A stretch of 64,000 bases of DNA from Algibacter sp. (GCF_029245835.1 NZ_JAQWOO010000032.1:62001-126000), one strand, 5' to 3'. Positions 26,509 to 35,309 are shown, counted from the stretch's first letter. Notes: generated from the sequence alone by a model not told the origin. Translations and numbers: made by a program.

Positions 26509-27537
26509 CTATTTTATCAATACACTTTTATATTTAGGTAAATTTTTAAGTGTAATACCAGTCCCTCTTACTACGGCGCGTAATGGGTCTTCTGCTATAT
26601 AAACAGGTAAATCTGTTTTCTGAGATAAACGTTTGTCTAAACCACGTAGCATAGAGCCACCACCCGCTAAATAAATACCAGTATTGTAAATATCGGCAGC
26701 TAATTCTGGAGGCGTTTGCGATAAGGTTTCCATAACGGCATCTTCAATACGAAGTATAGATTTATCTAAAGCTTTAGCAATTTCTCTGTACGATATAGAT
26801 ACTTGTTTTGGTTTTCCTGTTAATAAATCACGTCCTTGAACACTCATGTCTTCAGGCGGTAATTCTAAATCTTCAGTAGCTGCGCCAATTTGTATTTTTA
26901 TTTTTTCCGCAGTACGCTCACCAACATATAAATTGTGTTGTGTACGCATGTAATACACAATATCGTTAGTAAATACATCACCTGCAATTTTAACAGATTT
27001 GTCGCAAACAATACCACCCAAAGCAATAACTGCAATTTCTGTAGTACCACCACCTATATCAACCACCATGTTTCCTTTAGGTTGCATGATGTCAACGCCA
27101 ATACCAATAGCCGCAGCCATAGGTTCGTGAATCAAATACACTTCTTTTCCATTAACACGCTCCGCACTTTCCTTAACCGCGCGCATCTCCACTTCGGTAA
27201 TCCCCGAAGGAATACAAATAACCATACGTAAGGCAGGCGTAAAGAATTTCTTTTTTAAAGCAGGTATGTTTTTAATAAACATACTTATCATTTGTTCCGA
27301 GGCGTCAAAATCTGCAATAACACCATCTTTGAGAGGGCGAATGGTTTTAATGTTTTCATGAGTTTTTCCTTGCATTAAACTGGCTTCTTGACCAACAGCA
27401 ATTATTTTGCCAGAAATCCTATCGCGTGCTACAATTGAAGGTGCATCAACAACAACTTTATCGTTGTGAATTATAAGTGTATTTGCAGTACCTAAATCTA
27501 TTGCAATTTCTTCTGTTAAGAAATCAAAAAATCCCAT
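26509..27537 (-). CDS. mreB: Rod-shape determining actin-like protein MreB
   Basis: 342 residues, bacterial actin. MreB filaments on the inner membrane steer the elongasome. Nucleotide-binding motifs: phosphate 1 IAIDLGTANTLI (about 11-22), phosphate 2 MVVDIGGGTTEIAVIALGG, and the adenosine motif GIYLAGGGSMLRGLDKRL. A hydrophobic N-terminus (MGFFDFLTEE) fits membrane contact. It heads the minus-strand rod-shape unit. The minus strand reads TACATTTA (27585-27578) 41 bases ahead of the ATG, a one-mismatch -7 box, with no TTG at normal spacing. Confidence 0.98.
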   Translation of the reverse strand: MGFFDFLTEEIAIDLGTANTLIIHNDKVVVDAPSIVARDRISGKIIAVGQEASLMQGKTHENIKTIRPLKDGVIADFDASEQMISMFIKNIPALKKKFFTPALRMVICIPSGITEVEMRAVKESAERVNGKEVYLIHEPMAAAIGIGVDIMQPKGNMVVDIGGGTTEIAVIALGGIVCDKSVKIAGDVFTNDIVYYMRTQHNLYVGERTAEKIKIQIGAATEDLELPPEDMSVQGRDLLTGKPKQVSISYREIAKALDKSILRIEDAVMETLSQTPPELAADIYNTGIYLAGGGSMLRGLDKRLSQKTDLPVYIAEDPLRAVVRGTGITLKNLPKYKSVLIK

Positions 27538-27694
27538 GTGTTATTAAATGTTTTAAGTGGTTTAAAAACGAATCCCGTAAATGTAATAAAAGTTACTAAA
27601 TATATGACTTTTAAGGGGTTCAAATTCTTGTTAAAATAATGTATACGTTTGTTATACGTTATTTATCGATTTTTAGACTATAAAATTATAATTT

Positions 27695-27815
27695 GAGCGT
27701 TACCCAAAAGGGTCGGGCTTTCACTACTCAATCCCTCCTTCGTCGGGGATTTCAAACATTTAGCCTGCGGTAAGCGCAGTCCAACCGTTTAATCCCTAAC
27801 GCAGTACTCACTACT
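27695..27815 (+). repeat. Dispersed repeat with GGGTCGGGCT core, copy 2
   Basis: GGGTCGGGCTT at 27710-27720 and AATCCCTAACGC at 27791-27802, the same pair of blocks as near 6.0 kb and 43.3 kb, about 70 bases apart. An inner stem AATCCC...GGGGATT (27730-27751) is present. It takes up much of the 351-base gap between mreB and purH, in which no gene is visible. Confidence 0.7.
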
Positions 27816-27863
27816 TCTATTAAACAGCTTTAGTTGTAATTGATAATCTAGAATTAATTCATG

Positions 27864-27885
27864 AGATTCCTGCTTTCGCAGGAAT
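27864..27885. repeat. Palindromic repeat after purH (ATTCCTGC/GCAGGAAT)
   Basis: ATTCCTGC (27866-27873) and GCAGGAAT (27878-27885) form a perfect 8-base stem around TTTC. It starts three bases past the purH stop codon. There is no clear T-run on the minus strand, so it looks more like a mobile palindrome or RNA 3'-end stabiliser than a plain terminator. Confidence 0.55.
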
Positions 27886-27888
27886 TTG

Positions 27889-29421
27889 TTAGTGTTTAAA
27901 ATGACGTGTACCCGTCATCACCATAGCAACGCCATTATCATTACAATAATCAATACTTAATTGATCTTTTATAGACCCACCAGGTTGGATTACCGCAGAA
28001 ACACCAGCATTATTTGCTATTTCTACACAATCCGGAAACGGAAAAAAGGCATCACTCGCCATAACCGAGCCTTTTAAATCGAACTTAAAAGTCCCTGCTT
28101 TATGAATGGCCTGTTCTAGAGCATCAACACGACTTGTTTGTCCTGTTCCGCTAGCACATAATTGTTTGTTTTTAGCTAAAACAATCGTGTTCGATTTAGT
28201 ATGCTTACAAATCTTAGAAGCAAATATTAAATCATCAATTTGAGCTTGGGTAGGGGCGGTATTCGTTACATTCTTTAAATCTTCAGCTTTATCCGTAATA
28301 TTATTTCTGTCTTGAACTAAAACACCATTTAAACAACTTCTAACGTTTGTTTTTGGCATGTCAATTTCATGGATAACCAGTAAAATTCTATTCTTTTTAC
28401 CTTTTAAAACGTCTAACGCTTCCGCGGAAAAAGAAGGAGCAATAACCACTTCGCAGAATAATTTGTGAATCTCTTCCGCCGTTGTTAAATCAATTTCTGT
28501 ATTACTAATCAACACGCCACCAAAAGCAGAAACAGGATCGCCAGCTAAAGCATCAACATAAGCTTGGTGCAAATTATCGCGCTGTGCTAATCCACAAGCG
28601 TTATTGTGTTTTAAAATGGCAAATGTTGGCGCATCGTTTTTAAATTCTAACATTAAATTAACCGCTGCATCAACGTCTAAAAGGTTGTTGTAACTTAATT
28701 CTTTACCATGAAGTTTTGTAAATAATTCATCAAAATTTCCAAAGAAAAACCCCTTTTGATGTGGGTTTTCACCGTAGCGCAAAACCTTACCATTCGTTTC
28801 ACTAATTTTTAAAACAGCTTCATCATGATTTTTATTGAAGTAGTTAAAAATAGCCGTATCGTAATGCGAAGACACATTAAATGCTTTTCCAGCAAAACGC
28901 TTTCTGTTTTCTTCAGAAATCACACCATTGTTTTCAGAAATCAGTTCTAAAAACTCCCCATAATCATCAACAGACGATACGCAAATCACATCAGCATAAT
29001 TTTTAGCTGCGGCTCTAATTAAAGAAATTCCACCAATGTCTATTTTTTCAATGATATCTTGATTACTAGCTCCAGAAGCAACCGTTTTTTCAAACGGATA
29101 TAAATCAACAATTACCACATCTATTTGGGGAATCTCATATTCAACTAACTCTGCAACATCACCATCATGGTTTTGTCTGTTTAAAATACCACCAAATACT
29201 TTTGGGTGTAATGTTTTTACACGTCCACCAAGAATAGAAGGGTAAGATGTTACATCTTCAACAGGAACAACTTTAATCCCTAAATCGTTTATAAATTTCT
29301 CTGTTCCACCAGTAGAATAAATGGTTACACCTTGTTTGTCTAGTTCTTTTACTATAGGTTCTAAACCGTCTTTACTGAATACTGAAATCAATGCCGATTT
29401 AATAGTTTTTTCGTTGCTCAT
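27889..29421 (-). CDS. purH: Bifunctional AICAR transformylase/IMP cyclohydrolase
   Basis: 510 residues, normal length. It catalyses the last two steps of IMP synthesis: formylation of AICAR with 10-formyl-THF, then ring closure. The N-terminal IMP cyclohydrolase (MGS-like) part shows SALISVFSKDGLEPIVKELD, STGGTEKFINDLG and GGRVKTLHPKVFGGIL; the transformylase part has LRYGENPHQKG, AILKHNNACGLA and the C-terminal MASDAFFPFPD with IQPGGSIKDQ. The leader between a -7 box and the ATG contains a doubled AAACCTGnCAGGTTT palindrome. Confidence 0.98.
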   Translation of the reverse strand: MSNEKTIKSALISVFSKDGLEPIVKELDKQGVTIYSTGGTEKFINDLGIKVVPVEDVTSYPSILGGRVKTLHPKVFGGILNRQNHDGDVAELVEYEIPQIDVVIVDLYPFEKTVASGASNQDIIEKIDIGGISLIRAAAKNYADVICVSSVDDYGEFLELISENNGVISEENRKRFAGKAFNVSSHYDTAIFNYFNKNHDEAVLKISETNGKVLRYGENPHQKGFFFGNFDELFTKLHGKELSYNNLLDVDAAVNLMLEFKNDAPTFAILKHNNACGLAQRDNLHQAYVDALAGDPVSAFGGVLISNTEIDLTTAEEIHKLFCEVVIAPSFSAEALDVLKGKKNRILLVIHEIDMPKTNVRSCLNGVLVQDRNNITDKAEDLKNVTNTAPTQAQIDDLIFASKICKHTKSNTIVLAKNKQLCASGTGQTSRVDALEQAIHKAGTFKFDLKGSVMASDAFFPFPDCVEIANNAGVSAVIQPGGSIKDQLSIDYCNDNGVAMVMTGTRHFKH

Positions 29422-29444
29422 TGCCTTGTTAGTGTTTGGTTATC

Positions 29445-29482
29445 AAACCTGTCAGGTTTTTAAAACCTGACAGGTTTTTTTA
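29445..29482. repeat. Doubled AAACCTGnCAGGTTT palindrome in purH leader
   Basis: AAACCTGTCAGGTTTT (29445-29460) and AAAACCTGACAGGTTTT (29463-29479) are each near-palindromic and together form one perfect inverted repeat. They fall between the purH -7 box and its start codon and so should be transcribed. Confidence 0.7.
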
Positions 29483-29490
29483 TTAAAGTG

Positions 29491-29498
29491 CAAAAGTA
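29491..29498 (-). promoter_or_regulatory. -7 box of purH
   Basis: The minus strand reads TACTTTTG, an exact TAnnTTTG, 69 bases ahead of the purH ATG. The nearest TTG is 25 bases further upstream, longer than usual. Confidence 0.45.
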
Positions 29499-29696
29499 CT
29501 TATTTCATCTAATAAAATAAGCTCAAGATTCTTAAAAAAGAATGCGTTTTTTTAACGAAAACGTGAAGTTGTTAACAAGAAAATGAAATTCCAAAAAAAT
29601 AAGCACAAATCCCAATAATTCATTATTTTTAAAATGTGATATTTAGAGTAATCGTTATTAATATTGCAAGCAAAATTGACCAAAAACGTATATTTT

Positions 29697-30125
29697 ATGG
29701 AGCATACAAACACAAAATTAATTAAAGAAATTGCAGAAAACTTGGAAATTGGTTGTAATAGTTATTACAATAAAAAAACATATGAACTGATTGCTATACC
29801 TAACAATTCGCTAATTATGGATGATGAATCATTCGACGAAACTTTTGGCGAAGATTTCAAAAGAGTAACCAAAAAAAACTCTGGGTTTATTAAAATCGAG
29901 GTTTTGGAAAGTTTTGACTCCTTTAAAATTATGGAATATTTTACCGAACAACTTGAGGATAACATATTAAAACAAGCCTTGTTGAGCGCTTTGGAAAGAA
30001 AAAAACCATTTCAAAATTTTAACCATATCATTCATAATTCTAACAAGCGTCAAAATTGGTTTGATTTTAAACAAAAAGAGATGGGGAAAATTGTAGAAAA
30101 AATTTTAGATATCGAGCGGTTATAA
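29697..30125 (+). CDS. UPF0158 family protein
   Basis: 142 residues, soluble and acidic in its first half. The ATG at 29697 is preferred over a TTG 33 bases upstream. The C-terminal block ALLSALERKKPFQNFNHIIH followed by RQNWFDFKQKEM is the characteristic UPF0158 ending (helix, PF-x2-F, then WF-x-F). No biochemical function is known for the family. It is convergent with the GAF-domain gene, and the 81 bases between them hold no clear terminator. Confidence 0.75.
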   Translation: MEHTNTKLIKEIAENLEIGCNSYYNKKTYELIAIPNNSLIMDDESFDETFGEDFKRVTKKNSGFIKIEVLESFDSFKIMEYFTEQLEDNILKQALLSALERKKPFQNFNHIIHNSNKRQNWFDFKQKEMGKIVEKILDIERL

Positions 30126-30206
30126 ACACATGAAGTTTAACCTTTGTCGACTGGAATATGATTATTAGAATATAGTTTTTGGAATTTTGTTTTTGTTTTG
30201 AATTGG

Positions 30207-30662
30207 CTACATATGCTTCGAAACTTGCGCACAAACAAACTCTAAAAAGCGTTCATCGGCTTCAGAAAATGGGTCTTGCGTGTTAGAATCTATATCAATT
30301 TGCCCAATATTAGCACCATTAACAAAAATAGGGACTACAATTTCTGCTTTAACCGTTATACTGCAAGCAATGTAATTATCTTGAGCAGCCACATCGGGCA
30401 CTACAAAGTTTTCATTACTAACTGCCACCTGTCCGCAAATACCTTTTCCAAAAGGAATCACGTTATGTTCTGTAGGTTCGCCTACGTACGGACCTAAAAT
30501 TAATTCTTCTTTTTTGCCATTTCTAAAATAAAAACCTACCCAATTGTAATGTTTAACAGAGGCTTCAAGTAATTCACAAATTTCTAAAAGGCGCTCATCA
30601 TCAGTTTTATTGGTGTTTGTAACAATAGCATTTACTTGCGGTTTAAGTTCTTCAAAATTCAT
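30207..30662 (-). CDS. GAF-domain protein, likely free Met-(R)-sulfoxide reductase
   Basis: 151 residues, a single GAF domain. The start at 30662 (MNFEELKPQV) is chosen because the family begins there; an ATG at 30740 would add 26 unrelated residues and overlap xrtF. NWVGFYFRN, LGPYVGEP, the cysteines in GICGQVA (Cys76) and YIACS (Cys100), and IGQIDIDSN are the pattern of fRMsr, which reduces free methionine-R-sulfoxide using cysteines in a GAF pocket. The reaction is inferred from these motifs. It is divergent from xrtF. Confidence 0.85.
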   Translation of the reverse strand: MNFEELKPQVNAIVTNTNKTDDERLLEICELLEASVKHYNWVGFYFRNGKKEELILGPYVGEPTEHNVIPFGKGICGQVAVSNENFVVPDVAAQDNYIACSITVKAEIVVPIFVNGANIGQIDIDSNTQDPFSEADERFLEFVCAQVSKHM

Positions 30663-30675
30663 AAATAAAAAAGTT

Positions 30676-30707
30676 TTGGTAAAAGTATTTAAAAAGGTGT
30701 AATTTCG
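30676..30707 (+). promoter_or_regulatory. Putative promoter of xrtF
   Basis: TTG (30676-30678), 21 bases, TAATTTCG (30700-30707), seven of eight with TAnnTTTG; it ends 23 bases before the TTG start codon of xrtF. Confidence 0.5.
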
Positions 30708-30730
30708 ATATCCAGTTTTAGATAAAGTTT

Positions 30731-31282
30731 TTGAAATCACTTCTTATAAAATACAAGTCGGTAATTAAATTCATCCTTACGTTTTTGTTGGTGTATGCGG
30801 TCTTATCTGTGATTTATAAATTGTATTTACAATATTCTGATGGCTCAAAATTTTATCCAGATTATGTTACTCATTTAGTTTCTTTACAGAGTGAATCTAT
30901 ACTTAATTCATTTGGTTATCCAACGCAAGTCTTACCGCATCCCGGTGAACCATCAATGAAAATAATTTTAAATGGTGAATTTATAGGAAGAATCATTGAA
31001 GGCTGTAATTCCATAAGTGTGATTATTTTATTTCTATCATTTATCGTGGTCTTTTCGGGAAACTTAAAAACTACGTTTTTCTATATTTTATTAGGCAGTG
31101 TTTTGATATATGTTGTGAATTTGTTGCGGATCGTTGTTTTAACACTAGGACTATACCACTACCCTAAATACGGTGATCTTTTACACACCGTTATTTTTCC
31201 TGGTATTATTTATGGCATGGTGTTTTTATTATGGATTTTTTGGGTGAATAGATTTTCAAAATTGAATAAAACCAATGCATAA
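30731..31282 (+). CDS. xrtF: Exosortase family protein XrtF
   Basis: 183 residues, six or so membrane helices. Exosortases are membrane transpeptidases that process and sort surface proteins. The three catalytic residues are visible: Cys92 in EGCNSIS, Arg133 in NLLRI and His152 in DLLHTVIFPG. The start is TTG, giving MKSLLIKYKSVIKF, in line with the family. It overlaps the next gene, its dedicated partner, by eight bases. No protein with an obvious exosortase-type C-terminal signal is seen in the window, so its substrates lie elsewhere. Confidence 0.92.
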   Translation: MKSLLIKYKSVIKFILTFLLVYAVLSVIYKLYLQYSDGSKFYPDYVTHLVSLQSESILNSFGYPTQVLPHPGEPSMKIILNGEFIGRIIEGCNSISVIILFLSFIVVFSGNLKTTFFYILLGSVLIYVVNLLRIVVLTLGLYHYPKYGDLLHTVIFPGIIYGMVFLLWIFWVNRFSKLNKTNA

Positions 31283-31703
31283 AGTCACTAAATACATATT
31301 ACTCGCCATATTAGTGTTGATTTTGATATTGATTCGCTTTTATGAAGGCATTTTGTTTTATGATCCGTATTTAGAGTTCTTTCAAAATGATTACCTATAT
31401 ATCGATAGTCCTAGGCGCGAAGTGGCTAAATTAGTTGGTTTTACAACATTGCGTTATCTTCTAAATACAATTATTTCATTGGCTATTTTGTTTGTTGTTT
31501 TTAGAGATAAAAGCATTATTAAATTCTCTGTATTCATTTATGCAATTGCTTTTATCGTGCTTATGCTCTTCTATATGTATTTTGTGGTTAATCCGAAGCA
31601 AGAAGACTATTATTTGTTTTTTAATATCCGTAGGTTTTTAATTCAGCCTATTATTTTAATTCTTCTATTGCCTGCATTTTACTACCATAAACTAAAAAAT
31701 TGA
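31275..31703 (+). CDS. Exosortase F system-associated membrane protein
   Basis: 142 residues with four hydrophobic helices (about 6-23, 55-75, 84-104, 118-136). The sequence FYEGILFYDPYLEFFQNDY and the polar SPRREVAKL loop are typical of the small protein that always follows XrtF in Flavobacteriia. Its role is not known; the constant pairing and the eight-base overlap with xrtF suggest that it forms a complex with the exosortase or helps it to act. Confidence 0.88.
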   Translation: MHKVTKYILLAILVLILILIRFYEGILFYDPYLEFFQNDYLYIDSPRREVAKLVGFTTLRYLLNTIISLAILFVVFRDKSIIKFSVFIYAIAFIVLMLFYMYFVVNPKQEDYYLFFNIRRFLIQPIILILLLPAFYYHKLKN

Positions 31704-31757
31704 ATGTTAAACATTCGATAAAAGTCATATTAAGGCTAAGGATTTTTGTAATTTTGT

Positions 31758-32162
31758 ATGGTGATAAACTCTTTTCTACATAAAACACTATCAATAAGTT
31801 TATCTTTATTGGTGTTATTTTCAACGGTATCTTTTACTATTGAAAAGCATTATTGTGGAGATATTTTAGTAGATGCTTCTATGTTCGCTGAAGTTGAAAA
31901 GTGTGCTATGGAATCTATGGAAATACTTCAAAAGAAGTCGTGTTGCAAAGATGAAATAGATGTTATTCAAGGTCAAGATGAATTAAAATTTTCATCGTTT
32001 GAAGATTTAGATTTTGAACAACAACAATTTGTTGCCGCATTTACTTTTTCTTATGTTGGTATGTTTGAAAGCTTAACAAAACAAATTATTCCTCACAAAG
32101 ATTATTCTCCTCCTAATTTGGTCGCCGACATACACGTTTTAGACCAAGTCTTCATTATTTGA
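31758..32162 (+). CDS. HYC_CC_PP family protein
   Basis: 134 residues. A hydrophobic N-terminal segment (about 6-28) is a signal peptide or anchor. The three motifs that name the family are all present: HYC (EKHYCGD, about 31-33), CC (KKSCCKD, about 61-62) and PP (YSPPNL). Cys and His spacing suggests metal binding. It starts a run of genes with heavy-metal-associated domains and a TonB-dependent receptor. A TAATTTTG box lies only one base ahead of the ATG (31749-31756), which would imply a start of transcription inside the gene, so it is probably chance. Confidence 0.88.
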   Translation: MVINSFLHKTLSISLSLLVLFSTVSFTIEKHYCGDILVDASMFAEVEKCAMESMEILQKKSCCKDEIDVIQGQDELKFSSFEDLDFEQQQFVAAFTFSYVGMFESLTKQIIPHKDYSPPNLVADIHVLDQVFII

Positions 32163-32229
32163 TTTTTAGTTTTTATGTTTTCGCTTTCGCGGAATTTATA
32201 AAGAATTATTAATCAAATTATTTTTCAAA

Positions 32230-32952
32230 ATGAAACATACATATTCAATTGCAGGCATGACCTGTAGTAGTTGTAAAACATCTGTAGAAGATAAATTAAA
32301 TGCACTTCCAGATGTTATTAAAGCATCAGTTGATTTAGAATCTTCTGAAGCTATTATCGAAATGTCAAATCACATTTCAACTGAAACATTTCAAAAAAGC
32401 TTACAGGATAAATACTTGATTTCAAAAAAAAACATTTTTAATTCATCTACAGAGATTAATTCTGAGGAGAAAAGTGATCTAAAACAATTATTCCCGTTGT
32501 TTTTAATTTTTGGCTATGTCATTATAGCTTCTGTTTTGCTTAATATAAAACCTTGGGATTTAAGCGGATTTATGCTCGATTTTATGGGTTTATTCTATAT
32601 TGTTTTTAGCTTCTTTAAGTTGCTAGATTTAAAAGGTTTTCCTGAGTCATTCAAAATGTACGATCCGTTGGCTAAAGTCATGCCTTTGTATGGTTGGATG
32701 TATCCTTTTATTGAAGTGGCATTAGGTGTTATGTTTTTAATGCGTATTGAAATCCCAATAGCATTAGTTACAACACTTGTTGTTTTAGGAATTACAACCA
32801 TTGGTGTTACTAAAACATTGTTGGATAAAAAATCCATTCAATGTGCGTGTTTAGGAACGGTATTAAAACTACCCATGACCAAAGCCACATTTATTGAGAA
32901 TACTATTATGATTGTTATGGCAATTGTAATGCTAATTAAAACCTACAGTTAA
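32230..32952 (+). CDS. HMA domain fused to MauE/DoxX-like membrane protein
   Basis: 240 residues. Residues 1-65 are a heavy-metal-associated domain with the metal-binding GMTCSSC loop (Cys12, Cys15). A linker leads to four membrane helices (about 87-235) of the MauE/DoxX redox type, with a CACLG pair (about 203-207) before the last helix. The order suggests that a metal ion is taken by the cytoplasmic or periplasmic HMA part and handled, perhaps with a disulfide step, at the membrane. It ends directly before the ATG of the TonB receptor gene. Confidence 0.85.
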   Translation: MKHTYSIAGMTCSSCKTSVEDKLNALPDVIKASVDLESSEAIIEMSNHISTETFQKSLQDKYLISKKNIFNSSTEINSEEKSDLKQLFPLFLIFGYVIIASVLLNIKPWDLSGFMLDFMGLFYIVFSFFKLLDLKGFPESFKMYDPLAKVMPLYGWMYPFIEVALGVMFLMRIEIPIALVTTLVVLGITTIGVTKTLLDKKSIQCACLGTVLKLPMTKATFIENTIMIVMAIVMLIKTYS

Positions 32953-35226
32953 ATGAAGCGATTAATATTTATAATCATAATGCTTCCGATAATTGTTTTT
33001 TCACAAGAACATATTTCTGGAAAAATATTGGAAGCGAATGCTGAAAATCAAGAGATAGGTTTAGCTGGTGCGAATGTGTATTGGTTAAATACCGAGGTTG
33101 GAACGGTTACCGATGTTGACGGTAGCTTTACACTCGCGTATAAGCCACAATATAATAAATTAGTGATTAGTTATGTTGGTTTTAAAACGGACACACTAAC
33201 TATTAATGAACCAAAAAGAATAAAACATTGGCTACAATCTACAGATAATTTAGATGCTGTTATGGTGACGTCAAGAAAACAAACCACGGCAAAATCATAT
33301 TATAAAGCTACAAATGTAATAAATGTGAGTAGTGATGAATTGTTAAAAGCAGCCTGTTGTAACCTATCTGAAAGTTTTGAAACGAATCCATCTATAGATG
33401 TTAATTTTGCCGATGCTATTTCAGGTACACGTCAAATAAAAATGTTGGGATTAACGAGTCCGTATATTTTAATAGCAACTGAAAATATCCCTTCCATTCG
33501 GGGTGCATCTCAAGCATATGGCTTAAGTTTTATTCCTGGTACTTGGGTAGAAAGTATTCAAATCACTAAAGGTGCGGGAAGTGTGGTTAATGGTTTTGAA
33601 AGTATCGCAGGTCAGATTAATGCAGAATTGGTAAAACCTTCATCAGATGATGCTTTATTTGTTAATTTGTACGGTGCATCGAGTGAGCGTTTGGAACTAA
33701 ATACGCATATTAACACAAAGGTGAATGATAAATGGTCTAGTGGATTGTATATACACGGAAATAAGCATAACAAAGAACATGATGTGAATAGTGATGGGTT
33801 TATGGATATGCCAAAATTTAACCAAATTAATGTGATGAATCGTTGGCAATATATAGATACTGAAAAAGGCTTTGTGAGCTTTATTAATTTGAAGTTTTTA
33901 AATGATGAAAAGCAAACAGGTCAACTTGATTTTAATCCAGATACAAATAAATTAACCACTAATGCGCTTGTACTGAGCGGAGACGAAGTATGGGGAAGTG
34001 AAATTGACACTAGACGTTATGAAATATCTACCAAATTTGGGTATGTAAATCCAGAAATCCCATGGCAAAGTCTTGGGGTGCAAACAGCATTTAGTAGTCA
34101 TAAGCAAGAGTCATATTTCGGATTGAATGTATACGATATTGAGCATAATAGTTTATACACCAATGCCATATACAATTCAATAATTAGCGATTCTAGGCAT
34201 AAAATAAAAACGGGAATAAGTTATACTTACGATCATTATGATGAGCAGCTTGATGCAGGAAATTTAGATTCAAATTTTGAAAGAACTGAAAATTCAGTAG
34301 GTGTTTTTTTTGAATATAGTTTTGATAATTTAGAATTGTTTAATCTTACCGCAGGTATACGGATAGATCATCATAATTTATTAGGAACATTTGTAACGCC
34401 TCGAGTGCATGCTAGATATTCTCCTTGGAGTAAATCGGCTTTTAGAGCGTCTTTTGGAAGAGGAAAACGAAGCGCTAATATTTTTACTGAAAATCAACAA
34501 TTGTTTTCAACATCAAGGCAAATCAATATTTTGAATTCTGGCGGTAATATTTTTGGATTAGATCCAGAAATTGCTTGGAATTATGGGTTTTCATATTTAC
34601 AAGGTTTTAATCTTTTTGGACGGAAAGGAGATGTCACTTTAGATTATTATAAAACGGATTTCAAAAATCAAGTGGTTGTGGATTGGGAAAATCCTGGCGA
34701 AATAAGTTTTTATAACCTTGATGGAAAAAGTTATTCCAACAGTTTTCAAGTCGAATTTAGTTATAACCCTTTTGAATATTTCGATTTACGCATGGCGTAT
34801 AAATTTTATGATGTAAAGACGGATTATAATTCAGGCAGGCTAGAGAGACCTTTAACTCCCAAACACCGTGTGTTTGCTAATTTAGGTTACGAAACTGGTA
34901 TTCAGGAAAATGGAGCGCATTGGAAATTTGATACCACTTTTAATTGGTTAAGCGACCAACGTTATGCCTCCACAAGTAGTAATCCATCGGAATATCAATT
35001 ACCAGAGAGAACACCAACTGTCGCTACTTTAAACGCTCAAATAACTAAAGTATTTTCTCCAAAATTTGAAGTATATTTAGGAGGTGAAAACATTACAAAT
35101 CTTAGGCAGTCAAACCCGATTTTAGGGGCCGATGATCCTTTTGGAGCGAATTTTGATAGTACATTTGTATATGGTCCCATTTTTGGAAGTATGTATTATA
35201 CCGGATTGCGATATAAATTAAAATAA
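32953..35226 (+). CDS. TonB-dependent outer-membrane receptor, probable metal uptake
   Basis: 757 residues. Signal peptide (MKRLIFIIIMLPIIVFSQ), a carboxypeptidase-D-like regulatory domain (about 20-95; GAGA-type strand GLAGANVYWLNTEVGTV, then GSFTLAYKPQYNKLVISYVG), a plug with IQITKGAGSVVNGFESIAGQI in two parts, and a 22-strand barrel to the end. An unusual CC pair is found at the start of the plug (AACCNLSESFETNPSI). Position between HMA-domain genes suggests that the substrate is copper or another soft metal or its complex; this is inference from context. Confidence 0.9.
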   Translation: MKRLIFIIIMLPIIVFSQEHISGKILEANAENQEIGLAGANVYWLNTEVGTVTDVDGSFTLAYKPQYNKLVISYVGFKTDTLTINEPKRIKHWLQSTDNLDAVMVTSRKQTTAKSYYKATNVINVSSDELLKAACCNLSESFETNPSIDVNFADAISGTRQIKMLGLTSPYILIATENIPSIRGASQAYGLSFIPGTWVESIQITKGAGSVVNGFESIAGQINAELVKPSSDDALFVNLYGASSERLELNTHINTKVNDKWSSGLYIHGNKHNKEHDVNSDGFMDMPKFNQINVMNRWQYIDTEKGFVSFINLKFLNDEKQTGQLDFNPDTNKLTTNALVLSGDEVWGSEIDTRRYEISTKFGYVNPEIPWQSLGVQTAFSSHKQESYFGLNVYDIEHNSLYTNAIYNSIISDSRHKIKTGISYTYDHYDEQLDAGNLDSNFERTENSVGVFFEYSFDNLELFNLTAGIRIDHHNLLGTFVTPRVHARYSPWSKSAFRASFGRGKRSANIFTENQQLFSTSRQINILNSGGNIFGLDPEIAWNYGFSYLQGFNLFGRKGDVTLDYYKTDFKNQVVVDWENPGEISFYNLDGKSYSNSFQVEFSYNPFEYFDLRMAYKFYDVKTDYNSGRLERPLTPKHRVFANLGYETGIQENGAHWKFDTTFNWLSDQRYASTSSNPSEYQLPERTPTVATLNAQITKVFSPKFEVYLGGENITNLRQSNPILGADDPFGANFDSTFVYGPIFGSMYYTGLRYKLK

Positions 35227-35234
35227 ATCTATTC

Positions 35235-35272
35235 TGTCATGCTGAGTGCAGTCGAAGCATCTCAAAAAGATG
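35235..35272 (+). repeat. Dispersed repeat with GAGyGCAGTCGAA core, copy 1
   Basis: TGTCATGCTGAGTGCAGTCG starts at 35235 and is followed by AAGCATCT and a small CATCT/AGATG stem. The core GAGTGCAGTCGAAG (35244-35257) returns as GAGCGCAGTCGAAA at 40215-40228. Confidence 0.65.
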
Positions 35273-35309
35273 TTTGATTTTGGTTCAGATAAAATAAAAA
35301 AATGATAAC

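Noticed and set aside
29422-29500. Purine riboswitch upstream of purH
   Set aside because: The leader has only the AAACCTGnCAGGTTT double palindrome; none of the conserved loop bases of purine, PRPP or ZTP riboswitches can be found.
18534-30125. tRNA genes in intergenic gaps
   Set aside because: The gaps were read for the T-loop GGTTCGAATCC pattern and a 3' acceptor stem; none was found here or elsewhere in the window.
31749-31756. TAATTTTG as promoter of the HYC_CC_PP gene
   Set aside because: It ends one base before the ATG, so transcription would begin inside the coding region, and there is no TTG upstream.
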